Below, piece by piece: positions 54,601 to 64,000 of a stretch of DNA of 64,000 bases (the first letter of the stretch is position 1; the number at the start of each line of letters is the position of its first letter). Location of the stretch: assembly GCA_036365145.1 (NCBI GenBank), contig JAEOAD010001901.1, positions 1 through 64,000 on the forward strand, given 5' to 3'. The notes beneath the pieces are model-generated. The model made no database searches. It had not been told where the DNA came from and saw nothing but the letters and a program-made list of their open reading frames with translations. This DNA comes from Orientallactaga sibirica (taxonomy: Eukaryota; Chordata; Mammalia; Rodentia; Dipodidae). Position numbers and translations under genes: made by a program.

Positions 54601-55318
54601 GATCATCACTGGGTTATATGTGAGGCCTGGGGAGACATAATCACCATAGTGTTACAGATGAATCCTGGAGAGACATGATCATCCATATGTTACAGATGGG
54701 GAATGTGGAGACATGATCATCATTGTTTTATAGATGAGGCCTTTAGAGACATGATGAGCATTGTTTTAGAGGTGGGGACTGGGGAGACATAATGAACAAT
54801 GTGTTCCAGATGAGGCCTGGGAAGATATGATCACCGTTGTTCCAGATGAGGCCTGGTGAGACATGATTATCAATGTGTTAGAGATGATGCCTGAGAGACA
54901 TGATTATCATTTTGTCACAAAGGAGACCTGGGGAGACAAAATCATGATTGTGTTACTGATGATGTCTGGGGAGGAGACATTATCATCATTGTGCTGTAGA
55001 TGCAGCCTAGGTATACATCATCGTTGTGTTAAAGATGAGTCCTTGGGAGACATGGCCCTCATTGTGTTACAGATGACCCCTGTGGAGAAATGATTATAAT
55101 TGTGTTTCAGATTAGGTTTTGGGGGAAATGATCCTCATTGTGTTTCAGATGAGGCCTGGGAAGTCATGATCATCATTGTGTTACAGGTGAGGACTTGGGA
55201 GACATAGTCACCACAGTGTTAAAGATGAGGCTTGGGGAGATATGATCATCAATGTGTTAATGATGGAGCAAGGGTAGATATGATCATCTTTGTTTTACAG
55301 GTGAGGTCTGGGGAGAAT
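51649..55318 (+). repeat. Diverged 38-bp minisatellite array (about 95 units)
   Basis: About 3.7 kb of tandem units with consensus 'gaggcctggggagacatgat' + 'catcattgtgttacagat' (38 bp), individually diverged by substitutions and small indels. Most units hold the self-complementary core ATGATCAT. A distinctive variant ('gtgctacatatg' followed by a 'cagac' unit) recurs at 51,689, 52,314, 52,654, 53,969 and 54,302, i.e. at near multiples of 330 bp. The period is not a multiple of three and frames are short, so it is non-coding. It lies 3.7 kb downstream of the finger exon. Confidence 0.95.
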
Positions 55319-55800
55319 GTAAAGAGCCAAAATGTTATATTTCTCTATATTTCTTTATATCAAGCTTAGAGAAAAATAGAAGTCACTTCCTTGTAGGAGC
55401 TCATAAAAGAATGGAATGAAACACATGCTTAAGCAGATGGGGATGGCAGATAAACAAGATGCTCTGCTGGTCTGAGTAGCATTACACCAGGCCTGCAATT
55501 TTGAGAAAAATCCCTAAGTGCAGATAAGTGGGACATTTGGAGTCTCTTGGTCACAGGCCTACTCCCATACCCCCATGTGCTTCCTGTAACTGACCAACAG
55601 AACTGTTCACAAGTTCGTTTTGTTTTTTCTTCCCTATATTCTTCTAAGAATGGAATGTCCCTGCTGTAATGCGCCAAATTCAACTTTATGTTTAAAATTA
55701 TTTTTATGTCTGTAACTGTAGCATGAGTTGTGATTTATGGTTTAGCTCCTATCCTGTTTCTGCAATAAACATTTTGTACTTTTTGCCAATGCTTCTCACC
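55319..55800 (+). mobile_element. LTR-like element abutting the minisatellite
   Basis: Begins 'tgtaaagagccaaaatgtt' exactly where minisatellite units stop. It ends with a polyadenylation signal (gcaataaacattttg, about 55,764-55,778) and a U5-like stretch cut off by the L1. The start resembles class II (ERVK/IAP-type) LTRs. Sequence after the L1 (59,493 on) might be its remaining U5. Confidence 0.5.
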
Positions 55801-55801
55801 A

Positions 55802-58155
55802 ATGCTTCTCAAACTTTTCCATAAAATAGAAGAGGAAGGAATTCTACCGAAATCCTTCTATGAAGCCAGCATCACCCTGATACCCAAACTGGACAAAGAC
55901 AGATCAAAAAAAGAAAACTATAGACCAATCTCCCTCATGAACATAGATGCAAAAATTCTCAACAAAATACTGGCAAACAGAATACAAGAATATATCAGAA
56001 AGATTATTCACCCTGACCAAGTAGGCTTTATCCCAGAGATGCAGGGATGGTTCAACATACGCAAATCCATAAATGTAATACACCATATAAATGGTCTGAA
56101 GGACAAAAATCACATGGTCATCTCAATAGATGCAGAAAAGGCATTTGACAAAATCCAACACCCCTTCATGGTGAAAGTACTACAGAAACTTGGAATAGAA
56201 GGAACATATCTCAACATAATAAAAGCTATTTATGACAAACCTACAGCCAACATAATACTTAATGGGGAAAAACTTGAAGCTTTTCCTCTAAATTCAGGAA
56301 CAAGACAAGGGTGTCCACTTTCCCCACTATTATTTAATATAGTATTGGAAGTCTTAGCCATAGCAATAAGGCAAGAGGCACTCATAAAGGGGATACAAAT
56401 CGGAAAGGAAGAGGTCAAATTATCATTATTTGCAGATGATATGATTCTATACATAACAGATCCTAAAGACTCTACCAGCAAATTATTAGAGCTGATAAAC
56501 ACTTTTAGCAATGTAGCAGGATACAAAGTAAACACAGAAATCAGTAGCTTTTCTATACACTAACAACAAACATGCAGAGGATGAAATCAGGGAATCTCTC
56601 CCATTCACAATTGCCTCAAAAAAAAAAATAATAAAATACCTTGGAATAAACTTAACCAAGGAAGTGAAGGATCTCTACAATGAGAACTATAAAAAACTCG
56701 AGCGACAAATCACAGAAGACACAAGGAAATGGAAAGACATTCCATGCTCCTGGATTGGAAGAATCAATATAGTGAAAATGTCAATCTTACCAAAAGTAAT
56801 CTACACATTTAATGTGATCCCCATTAAAATCCCAATAGCATTCTTCACAGAAATAGAAAAAACAATACTAAAATTCATCTGGAAACACAAAAAACCTCGT
56901 ATAGCCAAAACAATTTTGCGCAACAAAAATCAGGCAGGTGGTATAACCATACCCGATTTTAAGTTATACTACAAAGCCATAGTAACAAAAACAGCATGGT
57001 ACTGGCACAAGGACAGACAGGTAGATCAATGGAACAGAATAGAAGACCCAAATATTAATCCAGACAGCTACAGATACCTGATTTTTGACAAAAATGCCAA
57101 AAATACTCATTGGAGAAAAGATAGCCTCTTTAACAAGTGGTGCTGGGAAAATTGGGCATCTGTTTGTAAAAGGATAAACACAGATCCTTGTCTCTCTCCT
57201 TGCACAAGAATCCAGTCCAAATGGATCAGGGACCTTAATATCAGACCTGAAACTCTGAAAATGCTAGAGGAAAAAGTAGGGGAAACTCTTCAACATATCG
57301 GAATAGGCAAGGACTTTCTGAATATAACTCCAATTGCTCAGAGAATAAAAGCACTAATCAACCACTGGGACCTTATGAAATTACAAAGCTTTTGTACAGC
57401 AAAGGACACAAAAAGCAAAAAGACAACCTACAGAATGGGAGAAAATCTTTGCCAGTTATACATCTGACAGAGGATTAATATCCAGAATATGAAAAGAACT
57501 CAAAAAACAGAATAACAAGAATTCAAACAACCCAGTTAAAAAATGGGCTACGGAACTAAATAGAGAATTCACGGAAGATGAAATACAGATGGCATATAAA
57601 CATCTTAAAAAATGTTCTACATCCTTAGCCATCAGGGAAATGCAAATTAAAACCACTTTGAGATTCCATATCACTCCTGTCAGAATGGCTGCCATCAAGA
57701 AAACAAATGACAATAAGTGTTGGCATGGATGCGGAAAAACAAGAACACTTCTACACTGTTGGTGGGAATGTAAGCTGGTCCAGCCACTGTGGAAGTCAGT
57801 GTGGAGGTTCTTGAGACAGCTAGAAATAGATTTACCATATGATCCAGCTATAGCACTCCTAGGCCTATATCCAGAGGACTCTTCTCACTACATTAGAGAT
57901 ACTTGCAAAACCATGTTTATTGCTGCTCTATTCACAATAGCTAGGAAATGGAAGCAGCCTAGATGTCCGTCCACAGATGAGTGGATAATAAAGATGTGGT
58001 ACATTTACAGAATGGAGTTCTATTCAGCAGTAAAGAAAAATGAAATTATGAAATTTGCAGGGAAATGGATGGATCTGGAAAGGATTATACTTAGTGAGGT
58101 AACCCAGGCTCAGAAAGCCAATCGTCACATGTTCTCTCTCATATGTGGATCCTAG
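55802..58155 (+). pseudogene. L1 ORF2 remnant: reverse transcriptase and C-terminal domain
   Basis: RT motifs are plain: '[20 protein letters not shown]', 'GFIPEMQGW', '[12 protein letters not shown]', '[20 protein letters not shown]' and the catalytic FADD at 56,429-56,440. A frameshift near 56,531-56,545 ends the first frame at 56,563. Coding continues in another frame from about 56,545 to a further shift or stop near 57,450-57,515. The last segment (57,589-58,155) holds the C-terminal Cys motif (C-x3-C...H-x4-C, near 'CWHGCGKTRTLLHCWWEC'). The endonuclease and ORF1 are absent because of 5' truncation. Confidence 0.93.
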
Positions 58156-59491
58156 CTACCAATGTATAGACTTGTGTATGAACTGGAACCAAAAATAGGT
58201 ACCAGAAACTAGTAAGCGGGTAAAAGGCTATAAGGGAGGGAAGAAAGGGAAGGACTTAAGTGTATGGTAATACACATATATAAGTAGAAGAACTGAGTAC
58301 AGGGAGGGGAATGGCCTAAGCGAGGCCATGGGAAGAGAATGCATACAAAAAGGGCAGGGGGAGGGACAATCTAAACTCAAGATTTTATCAATAAGACATA
58401 TGTAAAATTACTTTTTTGAACAAGGGCACGTCTAGAAGATGTAGACTGTTACTAGAAAATTTTCAGTACCTGGGATGGAACTCCTTCCAGTGAGATGTTG
58501 GCCAAGGAGGTCCCGGTAGCCTCCAAAACATTAAGGCTTTTGCCAAAGCCCTTGGTTTCCCTAGAGAAATAGATAGTAAGACCCTATTGCTGAAGACATC
58601 TCATGCCTGAGAGGCAAGGACACTGAGAAAGCAAGCTGGTGCTGAGCAGAAAACCTTCTCCCTGTAGACCAGCCAACTGAAAGCTGGAAAAAGCTGCACT
58701 GCATGCAGCATATGGGAGACAGAAGCCATCAACAGTGAAAATAGTGGATGCTGAATATTCAAGCTTGGCCAGACAGGCCCAATGACTGAACGGGTGCAAT
58801 AGTGGCGTGTCTACTCTTGGGGTAACCAAGTGCTCCATAATTGGACTGAAGGCCCTCTCTATGGGAGGGAATACATACCCGGTACTGAAAAACCTAAGTA
58901 AAAGTCTATGGTAGGTGAGGTCATGAGCCTTGGGGGTATAAGCCTGCTCATGTCTGACTAAATGTATATACTATTCCCGCAAAGCTGCCCTGGGGACACT
59001 ACACTAAATGTTAATGTCCACATATTAACGCTATTCTCACTTCTGGCTAGAGAAGCTTCTCTTTTCAGATGGTGATGACCACTGGGATGACACAAAAGGC
59101 AACATAGTGCTGAGAAGAAGGGATGGAGGAGTGCCTAACACTGAAACACCTCTGTCACATCCTCCAGTGGCTCAGGGACCACTGCGGAAGAGGGGGCGGA
59201 TAGAATGGAAGAGCCAAAGGAAGGATATGACCTCTTACTATGCAGCTGCCCAGACAGAAATTGGCCTCGATATCCATGACCTTGCAGTGCCTAGCAATAC
59301 CTTTGCAAGACCCTCAAAATAGAAGAGAAAGATGATGTCATCAAATTAGGAGAGAGACTAATGGAGAAAGGGAGGGGATATGATGGAGACCGGAGTTCTA
59401 ACGTGGAATGGGGGAGGGGAGGGAAATATCAGGTGGGGTTTTTTTGGTATGTAAGATTAAAAGTCAATAAAAATTAAAAAAAAAAAAAAAA
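55805..59491 (+). mobile_element. 5'-truncated L1 with poly(A) tail
   Basis: It starts inside the reverse-transcriptase domain of ORF2, continues to the ORF2 stop (58,155), a 1.3 kb 3' UTR with a G-rich run (59,410-59,438, putative G-quadruplex) and a poly(A) tail (about 59,475-59,491) preceded by 'caataaaaatt'. Few disabling changes make it the youngest L1 of the window. Target duplications were not resolved: 'aatgcttctca' is doubled near the 5' junction but not found after the tail. Confidence 0.93.
58156..59474 (+). other. L1 3' UTR
   Basis: Non-coding tail of the L1 with purine-rich runs and a G4-type motif at 59,410-59,438. Frames of about 70-85 codons in it are chance. Confidence 0.85.
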
Positions 59492-59492
59492 G

Positions 59493-59850
59493 CAGACACT
59501 CCAAGCAGTTTGGGGCTGCTCTCCGAGAACCCACCTCTGATGTGCAGCCCTGGAGCATGTCTATTCACACCCAGCACTTTGTGAGACAATGGTCTTATTT
59601 GTGTGACACTGGGCCCCACTACAGCCTCATCACAGCAGCAGCTCCTGGAACCATGTGCATTTCATGACCACTCCACACATTTTTTCATGCTGCTGAAACC
59701 AAAACCAGGTGTTCAGGACTGCAGGACACAGCCATATTCTTAATTTAGGGATGAAATAAATCATGATCTTGAAAAGCAGGTTTCTTTTCCAGTTCCACCT
59801 CTTTCCAAGAGTTTGCATTTATATCAGTCTTTCCTCAGGCATCCTCCCCC
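59493..59850. other. Sequence after the L1, possible LTR remainder
   Basis: 'ggctgctctccgagaaccca' resembles a U5/primer-site junction of class II elements. Not certain. No gene seen. Confidence 0.35.
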
Positions 59851-60035
59851 CATTATTATTATTATTATTATTATTATTTTTTTTTTTTGGTTTTTCGAGG
59901 TAGGGTCTCACTCTGGCCCAGGCTGACCTGGAATTAACAATGTAGTCTCAGGGTGGCCTCGAACTCCCGGCGATCCTCCTACCTCTGCCTCCCAAGTGCT
60001 GGGATTAAAGGCATGCGCCACCAAGCCCGGCTCCT
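59851..60035 (-). mobile_element. B1-like SINE with (ATT)n at its tail
   Basis: (TTA)n run 59,852-59,877, T-run, 'tcgaggtagggtctcactct' to 'gcgccaccaagcccggctc'. Confidence 0.93.
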
Positions 60036-60900
60036 CCCCATTATTTTAAAGTCAAGCAGTTGTGCTGTCTTCCTTAAGATTGTTAATATGCTTGACAATA
60101 GCAGCTTCAGTAACCTAAAACCAGTTTTAGTACCTGTAATTTTAACTTGCTTAAGGTTTTCCAACTTAAAATCTTAAATCTCTCAGTCCAATATCTTTAG
60201 CCAAGTCCATCAGTCTATTAAAAATTTAACCATTATCAAACTCTGGGCATGAGCAGCAGAACACAGGCATCCCTTTTGCCAGTAGCCTAGTTACAACAAA
60301 GGCCTGAATAACTGAACACTGAAAAGACACTGGGGCTGGCTTCACCTTCTGCTCTCTTCCAGGCTCTGCTCAGTACCTGTAGCGGGAGCAGCTGCCACTT
60401 TCTCAAGAAGTCAGCAGGCACCAGAGCCATTTGTCAGGTCCCAGAGCAACACGATGCTGGGTAACAACCCTACCTTCCTGGTACTCAAAGCAAAGCCAGG
60501 ATAATTAGTCAGGGCATTTCTTAACCCAGGCAGGAAGTCCTCAGAGTGCCCAGCATGCAGGGCTGGAAACCTGCTGCATGCCTAATCATTTCATGCCAAT
60601 CCAGACTACTTTTCTCTGTATCCCAAATGGGCTTATTTCTGACCTTTCCTCCATGAAGTGTTTCTTGCCAGTACTTCTGCCATCCCCTGCTCAGCTGGAA
60701 TAAGGCCTTTCCAGCTGCTAGAAGTTTCCACTCTGTCCTCAGCATATTCTTTGGGCTTTTTGTTCTACAAGATCTATCCATGGGCAGGATCTCAGGGCTA
60801 CTCTTCTTGCCTTCCCAGATCCCCTATTCACCCTAAACCTGCTTTAACCAGATTTCTCTCCCAATATCTGCTCCTCTCACCCATGGATGCTTTTTTGTAA
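60036..60900. other. Unassigned sequence
   Basis: Mixed composition; no recognised repeat or exon. Confidence 0.4.
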
Positions 60901-60904
60901 AAAT

Positions 60905-61130
60905 GTGATACATGTGCTGGATAGAGGGCTTACTCGTTAAGGTGCTTGCCTGCAAAGCCTAGCAACCCAAGTTCTATTCCCACACATCCACCTACAGCCA
61001 AATACACAAAGTGGCACATGTGTCTAGAGATCTTTTTTTTTTTGTTTTTTTAGTGTATGGAGTTCCTGGAGTGCCCAATCTGTCTCTCTTCTCTCTACTT
61101 CTCTGAGCTTGAAAATAAATTTTAAAATTT
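60905..61130 (+). mobile_element. Old tRNA-derived SINE
   Basis: 'tgctggatagagggcttact' head, 'caagttctattccc' B box, a T-run inside the body at 61,031-61,050, CT tail and A-rich end. Confidence 0.8.
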
Positions 61131-61139
61131 TAATTAAAA

Positions 61140-61310
61140 ATTTGGTATGCTGGGCATGGTGGCATACACCTTTAATCCCAGTACTCAGGAGGCAGAGGTA
61201 GGAGGATCACATGAGTTCAAGTCCACCCTGAAACTACATAGTGAATTCCAGGTCAGACTGAGCTGGAATAAGAACCTACCTCAAAATACCAACAAAAAAT
61301 ATGGTATATG
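61140..61310 (+). mobile_element. B1-like SINE
   Basis: 'gctgggcatggtggcataca' to 'agaacctacctcaaaatacc'. Confidence 0.9.
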
Positions 61311-61427
61311 TGTAGCTGTGTATTTACATGTTCATGTGTGTGCAATACATGTGCGTATACATGCTTTTGTGCACACAGGGGATGGGGATAAAAGATAATT
61401 TTATGTGTTATTTCCAGGAATGTCATC

Positions 61428-61588
61428 TGCATTTTTTTTTTTGTTTTTTCAAGGTAGGGTCTCACTCTGGCCCAGGCTGACCTGGAATTCACCATGTAGT
61501 CTCAGGGTGGCCTTGAACTCATGGCGATCCTCCTACCTCTGCCTCCCGAGTGCTGGGATTAAAGGCGTGCACCACCATGCCCGGCTCA
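61428..61588 (-). mobile_element. B1-like SINE, very well preserved
   Basis: T-run then 'tcaaggtagggtctcactct' to 'caccaccatgcccggctc', flanked by 'catctgcatttt' on both sides (about 61,423 and 61,587), a clear target duplication. Confidence 0.95.
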
Positions 61589-61606
61589 TCTGCATTTTTG
61601 AGATAG

Positions 61607-61854
61607 TGTTATAGGAATTTATGAATCAATGAAAATAATCAGGCAAAATCCACTTAAAAGAGGGGGAGAGAGCCTTTATTCATGTGCAGACCTCTGCTGG
61701 CTAATGCTGAAAACCTGACAGAGGCCCTGAACTCAGATTGAGCTGGATTTATATACCTTTTATAATTGTTTGTCTGAATTCTTCCATGCTTAGAGAGGGA
61801 AGAGATTTACATCCATTGTAAGGAAAGTGTAAGAAAAGGGGAGGGCATGCAGCC
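61607..61854 (-). mobile_element. LTR fragment next to a second retroviral LTR
   Basis: On the minus strand: TATA-like 'ataaaaggtatataaatcc', a polyadenylation signal in 'catgaataaaggctctctcc', and a distal end '...cctataaca'. This reads as a second promoter/poly(A) module directly after the LTR below. Confidence 0.55.
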
Positions 61855-62521
61855 TGAAATTCCCGAAGCGATTTGAATCATGGCCCCAAAATGTAAGGAA
61901 TGTGTAGGAGAAAAGCAAGAAAGAACATCGGACTTGATCTCTACAGACAGATTGTTTATTGAGAGGTATAGTGAGGGGTAGCAGCCTTCCCTCAGGATGA
62001 AGGCTGAAGCACCGAGTCAGGCTGGGGTTCAAACTTATAAGGAGCATACTAAGGAAAACATACTGAATTAGCTGAAGGTCAAAGGGAAGTAGACAAAGCA
62101 TCAAAGTTATTTGCTTGTAATAGGCTCTTTAGCAGAGTTGACTAAGTAGGACTGGATGCCTTATTCTTTATGTCCTTCTCATCTTAAGGTTAGTGATTAA
62201 CTTTAGTTCCCTCTAGTTCAGGGAAGGCTATTAACCCTTCATTCATAAGTGTAGGATTCTGTCAAATAAGATTAAGTACAGGCAGCTGTCTCTTGAGATA
62301 AGGTAGTTACATATTGTCTAAAGGGGTTAGGCTCAGAGTCACAGAATTCTTATTAGCTAATACTAGAGAAATCTCCCCTGCTGCAGTTTCAGAGTCAGGA
62401 AATGAAACATCTATTACTTCACTCAAAGTCCCCGGTACATTTAAATTTCTTATAGATACATTGATTATGTTCCACCTAAACTAATATAAGCAATAAACAA
62501 TAAATATATGCTATTCCTTCA
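61855..62521 (-). mobile_element. Retroviral 3' LTR (antisense)
   Basis: On the minus strand it starts 'tgaaggaatagc' right after a purine tract ('aaattgggggaaac', 62,525-62,540) and ends '...gggaatttca'. It includes TATA-like 'ccttataagtttg' and a polyadenylation signal in 'ctctcaataaacaatc'. The TG...CA ends and adjacent polypurine tract support these limits. Confidence 0.65.
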
Positions 62522-62639
62522 ATAGTTTCCCCCAATTTGAAGTCTTACCAATTTTATATAGAATACTTCAACTTTTATAAATATGAGTCTTCTTGTTTCA
62601 TTGGACTATAATTAGCCCTTGGGCTGAGAGCATCTAGTA

Positions 62640-63300
62640 GTGTAAGTCTACTTAGGAGGTAAAAGAAGCAAGGCCCAAATAATAATCCAAATAATAAGAT
62701 TTTTGTTAGTGGTCTGATCAGGGACATAGACCAGTGAGCCCATGACAAATAGCTCTCCTACAATAGTCAGGAGTTGATTAATTTTCTCTCCTTTAGCCAT
62801 GCTTTCTTTAAGTCTCTTGAGTCTATTCATAGTAATTATAGGTTTGTTTGTATAAAGCAGTGTTCCTTATGTAAATAAGCATAATCCTTTTTTATAAGCT
62901 ATAAGCAGGTTTAGGCCTCTGTGGTTTTGTATAACCATATTGGCCAGGGAATTTAGCGCCTTTTGTAGGTATATCAATGACTTGGCTATTTGGTGTACAT
63001 TATCTGTGAATTTAGCAGACAAGGTATATTTAAAGTGTGTAAACTCCTATTTTTTTCATTTTTAGTTCCTATTCATGGGTGCTTCCCAGTAATATATGGA
63101 TTGATCTGGCACAGAATGCTACAAAAAAATAGATAGCCCCTCCAATCATGTTTTCTATCACTATGTAGAATAGGGCTATAGCTATTCTTTTCCCCAAGTT
63201 TTAACCCTGTGTGATCATTGTTCTCATCCCCACTGAAAATACCAGTAATGGTACCATTGCCAGACACAATTGGATAGATTGGAATCATGACCATGTGAAG
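62640..63300 (-). pseudogene. Retroviral env remnant (TM) upstream of the LTR
   Basis: The minus-strand translation contains an ectodomain heptad ('LQKALNSLANMV'), the conserved 'QNHRGLNLL' immunosuppressive-region signature and a following Cys. The usual C-x6-CC partner pair reads Leu-Leu with a stop inside the loop. A charged helix and a hydrophobic membrane anchor end at the stop (62,648). SU-like frames continue to about 63,294. Dead by stops and by loss of the CC pair. It differs in type from the TM at 28,861. Confidence 0.8.
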
Positions 63301-63384
63301 GGCTAATAGCCTTGCCTGAAAACTAGAGGGAACTAAAGAGCTAATAACTCTCCGTAAAACTAGCAGGCAATAAAGAAGTCACAG

Positions 63385-64000
63385 AGCAGAGGACTTCAAG
63401 TTAAGATGGTGGCATAGGAACCATGCCAAAGCAGCCTAGGGGAGTAAAAGCAAAAACAAAGCCAGCAAAATACACTCTTCTACTAAAAAGTAAGGTGAAT
63501 AATAAATTATCAACCACAGCAGAGAAATAGGAGAGATCCAGAGCATCTAGAGTTAACAGAAGCATGCAAAAGCAGCTCCAGCAGCAGCTGCACCAGGTGC
63601 ACGTGGCCACAGCTGTCAGGCTCGTCCTAAGCTGCAGGAATAAAGCCACATGAGGGGAATTTACACTCACACCCAGGCTCTGTGCAAACTCAAGAAGTGT
63701 GGAAGGTAGGATGGCAGAGAGAATCAGAATGGCTCATGAGGAAGAGGATCATGAGGGCCAGTGGGAGAACATCAGCCACCATCCATAGCCTCCCCTCTCC
63801 CACCGACAGCACAAATGCCAGACAGCACCAGAGACCTTGGGAAGGGAACTACACAGCACCAAGCACAGACAATCAGAGCAGCCACACACAGACCCAGCCA
63901 GCCTACCTGAGACCACAGCATGGTCACAGATAACACCAAACATGGTTGTCGTGGGTGACTTCAACTCCCACCCTCACCAATTTACAGGTGATGCCAGCCA
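63385..64000 (+). mobile_element. L1 5' UTR joined to endonuclease coding
   Basis: Begins with an L1-type 5' UTR start ('aagatggtggcata', YY1-like). About 500 bp of CA- and G-rich leader follows, then from about 63,930 'accaaacatggttgtcgtgg' encodes 'VVVGDFN', the mid-endonuclease motif of ORF2. ORF1 and the ORF2 start are absent. The element runs off the window end. Confidence 0.7.

Noticed and set aside
51649..55318. Possible CRISPR-like array
   Set aside because: Units are head-to-tail without unique spacers, diverged along their whole length, and the genome is mammalian.
55802..58155. Active L1
   Set aside because: It lacks ORF1 and the endonuclease through 5' truncation and has at least two frame breaks.

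Overview
This is a repeat-rich mammalian nuclear window. Two SINE families occur many times. One is tRNA-derived: it opens with a 'ggctggagagatggctta' A-box head, carries a 'ggttc(g/a)a' B box, and ends in a CT-rich tail. The other is 7SL/B1-like, with 'gccaggtgtggtggcgca...tttaatcccag'. MaLR-type LTRs and L1 fragments are also present. The combination points to a rodent. From memory of the SINE types I favour a dipodoid (jerboa-like) genome, but a SINE library search would be needed to prove it. Only one locus looks like a working protein-coding gene; nearly everything else is mobile DNA or its debris.

Layout. (1) 1-9.77 kb and 18.55-27.38 kb are the two arms of a large inverted duplication around an 8.8 kb spacer. 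Hand-compared blocks are roughly 88-95% identical. Each arm has private insertions made after the duplication: a B1 in the left arm, and a B1 plus a solo LTR in the right. The inner part of the arms carries a repeated promoter-like module (CRE, YY1-like and ETS-like motifs, then a short reading frame ending at a splice-donor-like site) and long polypyrimidine/polypurine tracts. (2) The spacer holds SINEs, a GATA array and a broken L1 in which ORF1 is joined to the middle of the endonuclease domain. (3) 28.8-31 kb holds an antisense, decayed endogenous retrovirus (nucleocapsid zinc knuckles, protease, start of RT, env TM), followed by L1, MaLR and LTR fragments.

(4) 39.99-47.99 kb is the coding part of a KRAB C2H2 zinc-finger gene on the + strand. 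It has a 127-bp KRAB-A exon, a 93-bp KRAB-b exon with a GC donor, and a zinc-finger exon. The three exons join in one open frame of 914 codons plus stop. The array has 24 consecutive ligand-complete fingers, flanked by degenerate fingers at both ends and by decayed finger sequence after the stop. The first coding exon with the start codon was not found.

(5) 51.65-55.32 kb is a diverged minisatellite with a period of about 38 bp and signs of a higher-order period near 330 bp. An LTR abuts its end, and a 5'-truncated L1 (55.8-59.5 kb) lies next to it, possibly inside the LTR. (6) 59.5-64 kb holds further SINEs, a second antisense retroviral remnant (LTR plus env TM) and the start of another L1 whose 5' UTR is joined directly to endonuclease sequence.

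No prokaryotic features, rRNA, true tRNA or CRISPR array were seen. The most notable items are the homogenised KRAB zinc-finger array, the inverted duplication with its CRE-bearing modules, and the 38-bp minisatellite downstream of the zinc-finger gene.
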